Part shown: positions 21,177 through 32,000 of the stretch, piece by piece
How the letters are laid out: every line of letters begins with the position of its first letter
How positions within the stretch are numbered: position 1 is the stretch's first letter
Source: Cliona cf. orientalis
Lineage: Eukaryota; Porifera; Demospongiae; Clionaida; Clionaidae
DNA length: 64,000 nt
Direction: 5' to 3'
Assembly (NCBI GenBank): GCA_963930775.1
Contig: OZ005694.1
Location: 10,060,899 to 10,124,898, forward strand
The notes under the pieces: generated by a model
The model's input: only the letters and a program-made list of their open reading frames with translations
Database searches by the model: none
What the model was told of the DNA's origin: nothing
Made by a program: the position numbers and the translations under genes

Positions 21177-21831
21177 TTGATTAACTGATTAGTTATTATT
21201 ATTATTCTCAAAACTCATAATATACATGACTGTTGCAATCATAATTATGAAGACTTAGATATAGTGTGAAATACTTTGACCATCCAGCTAATATATACCT
21301 TTAGCGTTTTCATGAGCGCAATTAATTTACCCTATCCAATGATCCTCCTGTATCAAGACATCTATATTGCATGAGGGAGCTATCTATTATAATAGTATAC
21401 TAATATGTGTGATCCTATATATAGCAAAGGTAAAAGTATTATTCTGTCACGCATCATGCATCCTAATGTAATTTATGCTTATTTATAGAAGTTCTACATA
21501 CTTTAATATTTCCAGATCGTTGAGTGCATGGCCGTATCAGTGGATGTTTGGGATTTCATATTATTATGGTAGAGAGTCTAATGGCTGCTGTTCCGGGCTG
21601 TTAACTCATGACTAAATGTGATGCATTAGCTACATAACTAGCCTAATGAGGAAAAATTAAGCATGACTAGTATAGTATAGCATCAGTACACATTGACAGT
21701 ATCATACAAAATAATATTATCTGAGTGCAGTACTGAGTTTTGATACAATCTTCATAATTCTAGAGCTTAAAGTGGCTATAACTTTTGCAATTATATGGGT
21801 CATCCCTTACTGGAGCATCACCTGCATAAAT
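21177..21831. other. Spacer, convergent 3' ends of NUP93 and receptor 5
   Basis: This is AT-rich sequence between the NUP93 stop and the receptor 5 stop, which face each other. Presumably it holds both 3' UTRs. Nothing else was recognised. Confidence 0.5.
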
Positions 21832-23726
21832 TTAATAATGTGTATATGCATGGTATACATGAAATTGGAAATTGTCCGAATTCTCACCATTCATTTCATC
21901 ATGCACTCCTTCTAGCACATCATAATCCCCTCCATCATCGTAGCAATCATCATAATCGTGGCAGGGAGGGTCCACGGTATCATACCTAGCTGCCGAGTGT
22001 AGGTTATGAATACGAGGTTTGGGAGCAACAGCAGGAGGACCTGGAGGACCTGCTGGTGCACGTGCTGCTTGATGCCCACCAGTGTATGAAGCATTTTTGT
22101 CGTGGGACTTGCGTTCGTATCTCACTGGCTGTGTGTTTGCAGCGACTACATGCATGACGTCAATTTCTGGCTCAAGTATGTCATAATCTTCGCTGTCTTC
22201 CTGAAGGTTGGAGCTTGCTCTTTCGAATCTAGCATCTTGGATGTCTCGTGCTCGAGTGAGCTTATCAGATCTAGAGCTGCAAGGGCTCCCTTCATATATG
22301 GGGTTCTTGAGATGCTTTTCCTCACCAAAGCCTGAGGTGGCCTCTTTGTTGCTACCAATGTGAATTTCGTGATCAAGAACGTCGTAATCCTCCCCTTCTT
22401 CATAATGTGGTCGACTTACTGCGTCATATTTGGCCACCGGAAAATCACTGATACTTGACATCTCTTCATGTCTTACTACAATCATTGAACCACTGTCGCT
22501 AAATCTTTTGGTAATTTCTGCGTCTCTCTCTGGGGTACTGCCTTGCTCTATAGCGTCGTACATGTAGTCATCGTTGTCGTCCTGCGAGCAATCGTAGTTT
22601 TCTCTCTCATAATATCTATCCGTTTGAAACTCTAAGGATCCCTCGTAAATTGGGTTCTTTAGGTGCTTTTCTTTCTGGTCATCCATTGCAGCTGCACTCA
22701 GAAGCGCTGTTGCAATTGCTTGACTTCCGATGACACCGAGTATGGCGTCATTTTGATTGAAGCTCATATTGTGAGAAGGAGATATTATTTTGGTGGGGTC
22801 TTGCTTGATGGGGGCTAGCGCTGATCCCGGTGGAGGGTAGTTGTGGACGCTAGTGCTCTCCTCGTGCAGTGGATTGTGGATGTGCTTTTCCATCCCATCA
22901 TCGCTATCTGTGCCATCATTAGCTGTCCTGTGTACAAAGAACATACATGCACTTTCAAAAAATGGCTAGCTACCTAATATATACTGAAACTATCTTGGTA
23001 TACATAATTATGTGCACAAATTAATTGTGCTGCTACATGCTGCCTATAGCTATATACTAGAAATCATAATAGAGAATCAGCTGAAGTTATTCAGTATAGC
23101 TATACCATAGTACTTACCGTTGTTCTTCGAGAGAATTCTTTTGTGGCCTTTGTATATTATGTTTTTGAGTTTTCAGTGCTCTACATGTGTATAGCCATCC
23201 ACCTGTCACCACCAACAGTAGCACCAAGCACAACCCTAAGAGAGATCCCAGGGCCACTGTTGTACTTCTTGCTTCAGTCTCTGATGGTCCTTGAGTCTGA
23301 TCTGCCAACAAACTGCTAGTATTAGGTGAGATACCTTCACAGAAGTTGTTAAGATATGCATCCACTCTTTGTTCACATTCTTCATTATCTTCACATTTTC
23401 CTGTAATTATAGATAATAATTGTGATTATTCTGTAACAACTATGATAATTATAATAACTATTACCTGATTCCAAACTCTTGCAAGCCTCACAGATGGCAC
23501 AGCATTTGAAATTGAAGGTTATATTCTGATCATTGAGAACTAATGTCAGCCGGTATGTGTCTCCAGTCTTGTACGTTTCAACATAAATATTAGTTGAATT
23601 GTTCAGACAATTTTCTGGTTGATTTTGATATTTACATGCATAAGATGTTGGTATCTTGTCATTGTGATTGGGTGCTTCCACTGTCGTTATAAAGAACAAA
23701 ACCGACAGCACTATTCTCACTGACAT
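21832..23726 (-). CDS. Receptor 5 of the array, 3 exons, expanded tyrosine tail
   Basis: Exons: 23465-23726, 23118-23400, 21832-22927, giving 546 aa. Exon 1: signal peptide (VRIVLSVLFFITTV), YACKYQNQPENC, NNSTNIYVETYKTGDTYRLT and FKCCAICEACKSL. Exon 2: CEDNEECEQRVDAYLNNFC, a short stalk and the helix TVALGSLLGLCLVLLLVVTG followed by GWLYTC. Exon 3 is a single ~365-residue cytoplasmic exon, three to four times the size of the other tails. It repeats the module HNPLHEES / KNPIYEGS / KNPIYEGS followed by YMYDAIE, AKYDAVS, EDYDVLD, EDYDILE, ARYDTVD and GDYDVLE, and also has a PAGPPGPPAVAPKPR proline stretch of SH3-ligand type. It looks like internal duplication of the NPxY-YDxV-YDVL unit. Function is inferred, not known. 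Confidence 0.83.
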
Positions 23727-24148
23727 TTGGCTCTCTCCACCACAGTGACTTAGCTAGCTAGCAGACTATTCTTAATTGATGCTATTGAATTTGTTATGGT
23801 GGTGAGTCTGTGGTATTCATCAGGTGATACTGTGCTCCATTGCTCATGCATGCAATAGTCTACTTGAAGACTATCAAGTGCAGACAGCAAACAGCAAACT
23901 TTTCCTAATTTTACTATAAGTATTCGTAGACAATAATAAACATTTCCTATAATATTATTGTTTTCATTTGTATAGTTATTGTACTACAGGACTTAATACA
24001 TGAATACAATCGTGTGTATATCACATGTTGCATGCATATGTGTGGCTCTAATCAGTATATGAATAGGTAGCTACAATCTACATAAGAAAATATTGTATAT
24101 TAATTTTTATAGTTTTGAGGTAAATTTTGCATGTTTGAATTCAGCTCC

Positions 24149-25826
24149 TTATTTGTTGGTCTGTTCAGCATCACGAGGACCCAGCTGACTGTAGCCTCTA
24201 TCAGCACCAGTGCTCTGTGCAGCTGTGGCCCTAGTTTGTCCTGCAAGAGGGAAGCGTTTGTGTACAACCATGATGTATATAGCTACAATGTAATACAGAT
24301 GCAGTAAGCCTAAATGTTTGTGAAAGTACTAGTATTAGTTCGAAACTAGGAAATGTTTTTGATTGATGTGCAGCTAGTGTGAGCTTGGTATTAATAATAT
24401 GGGATAATTAACAAAAATATACGGGCTGGCTCAAATTTAAATTACATAACTACTAGTATACTACCTGTTGCTTGTCCTCGATTGAGAATGTTGTACATTT
24501 GTCCAGGGTTTCTTGCCTGGGAAGGAGTGTTTGCCACAACATCATAGGCGACCACGGCTGGAGCACCAGTTGAGCTAGCTCTTCCATTGATCTCGTATGA
24601 GGGGTTCTTGAGGTCTTCTTTATTAGTACCAATGCTAATAGAGAGAGTTTATGTGTTAATTAGATCCTACTTGTAACAAATATAGTGATCTGATTGGTTG
24701 AACTGCAGTATCTATCCTTCATAAAAAACCTTGTAAGCCCCATAAAAAACCTTGTAAGCTCCATAAAAAACGTGGTAAATTTTGTTTGCCTATGGCTAGT
24801 TTGTTGCTAGGCAGTTGTTTATATACAAAGCTGTTGGGCATTGTTGCTAGGATCTAAAGTAGTTAGACACTGTTTAGTCGATTTCTACGTGATTTAGAAG
24901 ACCTCAGGGCTCAGTAGAACCCTCGCTTCACTCGGGATTCTACACAGAGCCCTTCAGTCTTCTAAATCACGTAGAAACCTCCTAAACAGTGTCTAACTAT
25001 TATTTAGAATCTATGAAAATCTTAGTGACTTAATTATATTGGTGGCTGGGTATAAAGTGTATGTTAGAACACTCTCAGGCTAGTTTTCATGTAGTCCCTT
25101 GATTATTCATTTCTGTATTATATAATACCTGTATTTTGCTTACCCTTTAAGTTCCACTGTGCTCCTTTTGGTATCTCTTTTTGTCATGATATAGCGACAT
25201 GTGCACACCCATCCAACAGTCACGGTTGCTAGTAGCAACACAGATATGCAAAACAAAACTCCAAGTGCAATAAGAGAGTTATCCCTCTCACTGGCAGAGG
25301 CTCTGCCACCACTTTCAGCAGTGAAAGGAGGAGTAGTGGTGCTTAAGCAGTGTCCGTTTAAAATGTCATCCATTCTATCTTCACATGCAGCTTCACGTTC
25401 CTGTCGATTTAAATCATGCTCATCTCCTAGACCTAATTCATGTGCACAGTTTTCACCTGTGAAAATAAAAATGTCATTGATTAATTAGCTCCTATGGCTA
25501 CGTAGCTTGCTCCATCCTTAATATCCAATAGGCTATTATGACTAACCTCTTAGATCTAGATCTAGAATTTCACATACTTCATCACAGATGTTGCAACATT
25601 CAAAGTTGATGGTTATGTTTTTGGTGCAGTGGTTGCTGGCACACAATATTGTTAATCGATAATGTGTCGCTTTGGACTTATCTACCCTAATCCTGGGGTT
25701 ATTAGAGCAGCTCATAGGTTGGTTGAGTGGATTGCACATGTGGTGCGAATTTTCATCACATGCCATCACTTGCTGGGTCACTGTCATCGACAGCAAAAGT
25801 ACCAAAACTGGAGACTTCACTGACAT
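24149..25826 (-). CDS. Receptor 6 of the array, 4 exons
   Basis: Exons: 25547-25826, 25144-25456, 24465-24634, 24149-24240, giving 284 aa. Exon 1: signal peptide (SPVLVLLLSMTVTQQVMA), CNPLNQPMSC, NNPRIRVDKSKATHYRLTIL and FECCNICDEVCEIL. Exon 2: a second Cys module of different spacing (ENCAHELGLGDEHDLNRQER region), a stalk and the helix LIALGVLFCISVLLLATVTV followed by GWVCTC. Exon 3: KNPSYEIN, VAYDVVAN and QMYNILN. Exon 4: GYSQLGPRDAEQTNK at the end. The GYSQLG ending is shared with receptor 3. Intron 2 contains a palindromic MITE. Confidence 0.82.
24727..24775. repeat. Short tandem repeats AACCTTGTAAGCYCCATAAAA
   Basis: Two full copies and one partial copy of a ~21-bp unit (CCTTGTAAGCCCCATAAAAA, CCTTGTAAGCTCCATAAAAA) lie in receptor 6 intron 2. 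Confidence 0.7.
24862..24997. mobile_element. 136-bp palindromic MITE in receptor 6 intron 2
   Basis: GTTAGACACTGTTTAG...TTTCTACGTGATTTAGAAGA at the left is the near-perfect reverse complement of TCTTCTAAATCACGTAGAAA...CTAAACAGTGTCTAAC at the right. The flanks are TA on both sides. The loop carries a second small palindrome (GGGCTC...AGAGCCC). It is non-coding. Confidence 0.8.
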
Positions 25827-26615
25827 TTTGTTCAGGCTCTCACGGCAGCTTTTGTGTTACAAAGGTTCTAAGCAACTTTATTACTACCACTGCTTGGACA
25901 AAAATAAACTCAGGTGTCGTATTCTAGTACCAGTGTGACAGCTGCATGTGAGTATCCATACATACACATCTTTATTTATGTTTCTGGAAACCATCAATCC
26001 TTTGCAATAATATTATTATTATGATCACGAGTGGCTTCAGACATCAGTCAATGTCACACTTGAAAGTCACAGTACAGTTTGTTATTCTTTCACTTACATA
26101 CAATATAGGGACTTTGCAAAGGCAATATCCCATGCCACTTTAAATTTCCTCCTAGTTTCTGTATACTTTCAGTACCTCTATAAAGATGTGAAAGATATTA
26201 GCTTCCCTCATGTAGCTATAAATTTACTGCTATGATTACCAAGTAAGTTCAATGCATGCATGAATATTGGAATAATTATAGCTAATATATGAACATAAAA
26301 ATTAATTGTATAATAGCGCTAGCTGTAGTACCATGATTTGACACCAAGCCAAATCTTCACGTGATGGCTATAGTATTTACTGTCCAAGATGTCCTTGTAG
26401 ATCAATTGTTGGTTTACCTATCGCAACAAGTAAGGCAATTACTCTCACACCCAGCCCTGTTCTGTGCCAATAGCGTTTGTATATATAGCATGGTCTTGCT
26501 TCCACTGTGCACACAAATCATTATATAATTACACACAAATCCATATTAATCAAAAAGCGTCATGAAATTTAACATTTTGAATTGAACTGTTTGCCAAACT
26601 CAAGAATTGTCTGCT

Positions 26616-28154
26616 CTAAAAAATATAGGTACCATTTGCTTGCCATTGTTTATCAGGCACGGCGTACGTCTGTTCATTTTCTATAGTTATTTTGGTGGAA
26701 TCCGATAAGTTCACCGACTCGTAAGTGGGAGACGAAGTGCCATTTTTGTTCGATGATGTCCCTTCGTAGGTGGGATTTCTGAAATATCTCTCTTCTTCAT
26801 CATCTTCGTCATCATCATTCTTCTCCTTATGTAATGACTCTGGAGCAGCCCTATTTGAACAATGGTAAAGACTATGTGGTTTATGGTGGACTAAATTTTC
26901 AACCATCACATGTTGAGCTTGGCACACATAATATAGCTAATTAGGTGCTGTTATTATGTGCACCAGCCCTTGATGTACATGCATCTTTAAGTTAGACTCT
27001 ATTCTATAGATCACAACCTTGACAATCATATACTATTCAGTTTCACCTGTTTTGTTCAATGCTCTCAGTCATCTCAGAATTATCCACCGTCTTCCCTCGT
27101 TTCTTCATCGACACGCACGTGCACACCCACCCAGTGGTCACCAGTGCCAGCAACAGCACAGATAAGCCCAGCAGAGCTCCAAGAGCAGCTACTATTGATT
27201 TATAACTAGAGCCTGACGTATCACCGGTGGCAGTTTGCAGAATTGGTTCGGGTGATACTTGACCACCAATTGCCTACATGCACAAATAATACAATATTAA
27301 ATATCATACTAATCATCACATCTAGGCATCTAATAATGAACGTGTCAATTTGAGCCCATAGGCTTAAGTGTTAATGGCATCGATATCTTATATGGTGTTA
27401 TTCCTAACTATTGGGAAATAATTATTAGTAATTCTGACCTGGCTAGAAGGAGTGCACTCGGAATTTGATTCAGCAGGCAGTTTCTCAATGGTGGTTGCCG
27501 CCATGCTCGACAGTGTACCGGTATACACACTTAAACTGTTACAGTAATCATCGAAGAATTTATCCACTTGCTCCTCACAATTTGGATCCCCTTGACAATC
27601 TACAAGAAGAGAAAACCATGGCATGGCATACTTACATGTACTGTCAAATTATCGTTACACATGCACATGCAATTTGATCACGAGTATCAATAGTCTAAGT
27701 ACACACTATAATAATAATATTATTATTATAGCCTCATACTTTGATAAGTTAGGAGGAGGTTAAGGACAGGCTGTATAATTATAGATACTCAGGTATATAC
27801 ATATTAATAGTTTATCATTGTCTTTTTCAACATAGCTAAACATTAAAACTTCTTGATCTTACCACTTTGTCCAGGGAGTGATTTGCAGACGTCGCATACA
27901 TCATTGCATCTGATCTTCAAGTTCATATCTCCCACCTTATCAGACATACACTCCCCATTGGTGCAGAATCGCACTAGATAGTCCTTCTTGTCTTTGGTTA
28001 CTCTAATTCTCGAGCTATTTCTGCAGTAGTCTATTTTATCGAGCCTTTGACAATCATACATTGCTTTCACTAATACTCCAGCTTCCAATAATATCAAGAA
28101 CATCATCACTACTAACGGCAGTATAGCAGTGTAACCCTGTGTCCAAACTGCCAT
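26616..28154 (-). CDS. Receptor 7 of the array, 4 (or 5) exons
   Basis: Exons: 27863-28154, 27439-27599, 27047-27273, 26616-26850, giving 304 aa if the frame runs to the stop at 26616-26618. Exon 1: signal peptide (PLVVMMFLILLEAGVLV), YCRNSSRIRVTKDKKDYLVR and CNDVCDVCKSL. Exon 2: CQGDPNCEEQVDKFFDDYC and stalk. Exon 3: stalk, the helix [20 protein letters not shown] followed by TGWVCTC, and a basic stretch. Exon 4: acidic linker, RYFRNPTYEG, PTYESVN and QTYAVPD. Exon 4 also offers the donor AAATG|GTACCT at 26632, the same place where other members splice to a last exon. A possible in-phase last exon is 26377-26417, but it lacks the YSQL motif and is weak. Stalk and helix sit on separate exons, unlike receptors 3-6. 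Confidence 0.8.
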
Positions 28155-29091
28155 CTCTGTAGCACTTTTCTCCTGATCACTTGTGACTTAACTTCTGCCT
28201 GCAAGGGCCAGTTCTACTTAGAGAAATTTGGCAACTCCCGGTTACAATTGCTGTATGGGCATGATATACATAAGTCTGTGTCATTATATATCCCATATTA
28301 TTATCCCACAGCCGGGTAGGGTAGCTATATTATGGCCAGTGCCCACATGCATCCCAAGTCAAAACAGGAAGACTACATGCCGACTGCCTGTGCTGAATCA
28401 GTGATCATGTACTTGGCTACAGTATTCTTCCATAGTTCCTAGACAAGTTGGATGCCAGCCAAATTTAGTATTTAGTAACTTCAGATCAGAGCAGCAAGGC
28501 CCCATCAATGTATAATATACTACAATAACTCGTATCTCCTAGGCTACTAGCATACATGTTATGGTGCAGCAATTAGCTATATCTGGTATAATCGTTTGTA
28601 CCATATTATTATAGATGTACAATATTTTGCATTGTATACTATTATTATGGCTAGTTGTAATGGCCACAAAGTGGGAGACAGCCAGAAGTTTTGATTATCA
28701 TCAAAAGTAAGCTTGCGATTGATCCCGGCGTTGAGTGTAAACTGTGTGGCTGGGCACCTATAGCTACTCTACGCATTTATGATTAATAGCCTTGTCCAAA
28801 GACCGGGTCTGGGGACGAGGCTACTCTACACATAATGATATGCATATCCGACCATATGCATGTAGCTAGCTACTCAGCTGAAGAATACACTCCATACTAG
28901 CTACAAGCACACACACACACACACACACACACACAACTCTTGACCACATGTGTACATTATGATGCACTTGTGGGTATGTAATAATGGGGTCAATTGCAGG
29001 TCAACAAGGTCAATCAGAGGTTGTTGGTGGGCGGGGTCGACATGTTGCTCTCAGCAAAAAGCTAGGGCCTAGCTAGGGCCAGCTAGCTATT
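28155..29091. other. Spacer between the receptor array and TTC38
   Basis: This is AT-rich sequence containing the promoter region of receptor 7 (minus) and of the TTC38-like gene (plus), the small GCCTCGTCCCC-type foldback at 28789-28821, and an (AC)n microsatellite at about 28909-28934. No further receptor copy was seen. Confidence 0.5.
28789..28821. mobile_element. Minimal foldback element, GCCTTGTCC family
   Basis: GCCTTGTCCAAAGACC and GGGTCTGGGGACGAGGC form an imperfect hairpin flanked by TA on both sides. The ends match those of the elements at 7567-7742 and 36802-36850. Confidence 0.6.
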
Positions 29092-32000
29092 ATGTCCGTC
29101 TCTCTACCAGCCAGGGAGCGTCTCTGTGACCTAACTGGCTACCCAGTGAGTTGTGGTGGTAGTAGTCTGGAGGCACTGGATTCCTTCAACAAGGCCCTGA
29201 AGTCCCTGGTGTCTGGTGTAGACAATTTTGGACTGTTCTGCTTAAAAGCCCTGCAGCTAGACAGCAGTTTTGTCTTGGCTCACTGTACACTGGTAGGTAG
29301 GTATGGGCTTATGCTCTATTCATACTTAATTTAATAATAATTATGATTGTGTGCATCACAATTTGTCAAATTAGGCAATACATCACACACTCACATGTAG
29401 TCCCATTCCAAAGCCCTATTCCCAGCTTTTCAATGTTACATGCTGATAAATATACAGTCTGGGGGGTGAGAGGCTATGCTTAATTGCTCAGTTGTTAAAA
29501 TTATATTATTATTTTTTTGGCGTAGGCATACACTCTGCTCTTAGGTGATATAAAGACTCCACAGGACCCTACAGGTGTGTCAGAACTAATTTTGCTAAAA
29601 AAACTTGGCTTTTAGAATAATTACTTTTTGCCGTTTGTGTTATTTGTCCTACTAAAACAATTAGCTGTGTAACTAATGGCTGGCCTAATTGAATTAGCTA
29701 CCTTAACAAATTCCTTGCCAAATCGTTAATTGGTGTTACATAAAATCTGTTTCAGTCTCTCCTCACCTTGATGCCATCAAGGCGGCTGTGTCCTCTCATG
29801 GTGACCAGCTGACTCCAAGAGAACATGCCTACGTCAGAGCAGTGTTGGCCTATGCCTCGGGCAGTCTGCTCAAGGCAGTCGAAGAGTTCTCCAACATGCT
29901 CATGGAATATCCACTAGGTATATATATACCTGTATATTTGCTTTAAAATATTGTGGTTGCCAGGCGATCATGATATACAAACAATAGCATGATTTTTTTT
30001 TATCAGATGCACTTGCTGTTGCTCTGAGTGTGTTCAGCTGCATCATGATGGGAGAATTTGAGCGGATGAGAGATACGCTAGCCAGGGTGCTCGTCTTTTG
30101 GATGGAGGACATGCAACTCTATTCTTTCATACTGGCATTGTAAGTATATAGCCCTGTAAAAGTATTAGAAACTTCTTCATATTAGAAGTATTGGTGATTG
30201 CCAGCTTTATTCGTCCTAAAATTTTAATTATTATAATATGCAACATCCATAGTATTAATATCATATTATCTTCAGTTATAGTTATTTTCTGGAGGAGTGT
30301 GGAGAGAGAAAATTGGCAGAAAAGTTGGCAAGAAGAGCAATCTCAATCAATAAACGATCTCCATTTGCCACCCACGCAATGGGTACGTACGTATCATCTT
30401 CTCTACTTCAATTTTGTCATTAATTTTAATTAACTATTAGCTCATGTGATCGAGGAGACGGAGGAAGCGAGGAAGGGGGTGGAGTTTCTGACGTCCACCC
30501 GAGACGAGTGGAGAGGGGTTCCCTTTGAGGGACATTTGGTGTGGCACCTTACTCTCTATTACCTGGGTAACTTCAATAATTATATGAAAGTTAAAAAATC
30601 TTAAAATTCAAGTTGTTCTGTGTTATTAACATTTTTTGTTTTATATTACATTTGTGGCATATCCGGGCCATCCCTACTTATAGAGTCTACTATATATACT
30701 GACTCTATGATATTATGTATGCATTTCAGTATCTATCCCTATAATTATTATACTTCGATCACCAGACCTGGGGGAGATGGAGTCACTTTTCTACGAGTTT
30801 GATCACGAGCTTTCAAGAGCAGTGACACCCGACAACCCCTTTGTGCTGATGGATGCGGTGTCGTTGCTATGGCGACTGAACGTCATGGAGGTCGAGGTGG
30901 GAGAGGAGAGATGGAAGAGAGTCACTGACGCTCTAGCGACCTACTCCCACCATCACAGATCTCCTTGGTTAGTTAGTATACGTTATTATTATTAGTTCTT
31001 TTAGGTGTCCTGATTGATAATGGTATCCATTATTAGGAGGGAGGTATATTATAGTAACGTAAGTTTGTACCATCATTGTTGACATTGTAGGTTTGATGAC
31101 CACCTTCTCTCTCTTTCCCCTTAGGTTTGATGCTCACATCATGATGGGTCTGGCTCATGGCAAAGTATCAGAATGCACTGCCAGGCTTGTACTGGCCCAG
31201 GGAATGGTCAAGGTATATATAATGGTATGATTTGCACAGCAATTTAACGACAAAGTATAATAATAATAATAATAATTATTATTATAATGCACCATAATTA
31301 TAGGTATAATCTTCAATCTGCAGACAATGAAGATATACTCGCTGACTGATGGAGCTCGAAATCGTGATCTGTCTGAGAGAGTAAGTCGATGAAGTTTCTA
31401 GTTACCATTAGCATTATGTATCATGTTTTTTTTTATAGCTCGGTGTTCCGGTGTGTAATGCTCTACTGGCTTTTGGACAAGAGAGATATGACGAGGTGAC
31501 TAATTTAAGGATTATTATACTATATGTATATACAATGAAAAATATTTTTTAGAGCGACAATTTTCTTATAATATAGTCCGTGTCCTAACCTGGAGGGCAT
31601 AAAAGATGCGCTCTCCTACAAGTTCAGAAGACTCACGATTGGTCAGAATTGTTGTGCCGTGTGCACAAAAGAGGTTGCCAGGGCCTAGGGGCCATAGAGA
31701 TGCATTCTCAAGCTCGAGCGAGTGGCACAAGCACTGCACGTTTTGACAGGCCTGCTTGGCAGGCCACTGAGCCTCGAGTGAAGCGAGAGGCGATGTCTGC
31801 TATTTATCATAGTCTGGTGGTAGATTCGATGTTCGAGCATACATGCTACATTTATATAATTAAATCAAAGATAATAAAAAATAATATTATACTTGTGAAA
31901 AAAATCATCCCTCCCCCCAGGCCGAGTCGCCGCAGCTTCGGTGATCCGTATGGAGTGTCACTGCAGACATTACCGCAGGCATGCTTCCAGGGATGGGGGG

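Noticed and set aside
26377-26417. Possible last exon of receptor 7 (GKPTIDLQGHLGQ)
   Set aside because: Phase and acceptor fit, but it lacks the YSQL/YxxL motif and the upstream exon has its own stop. Kept only as a remark in the receptor 7 entry.
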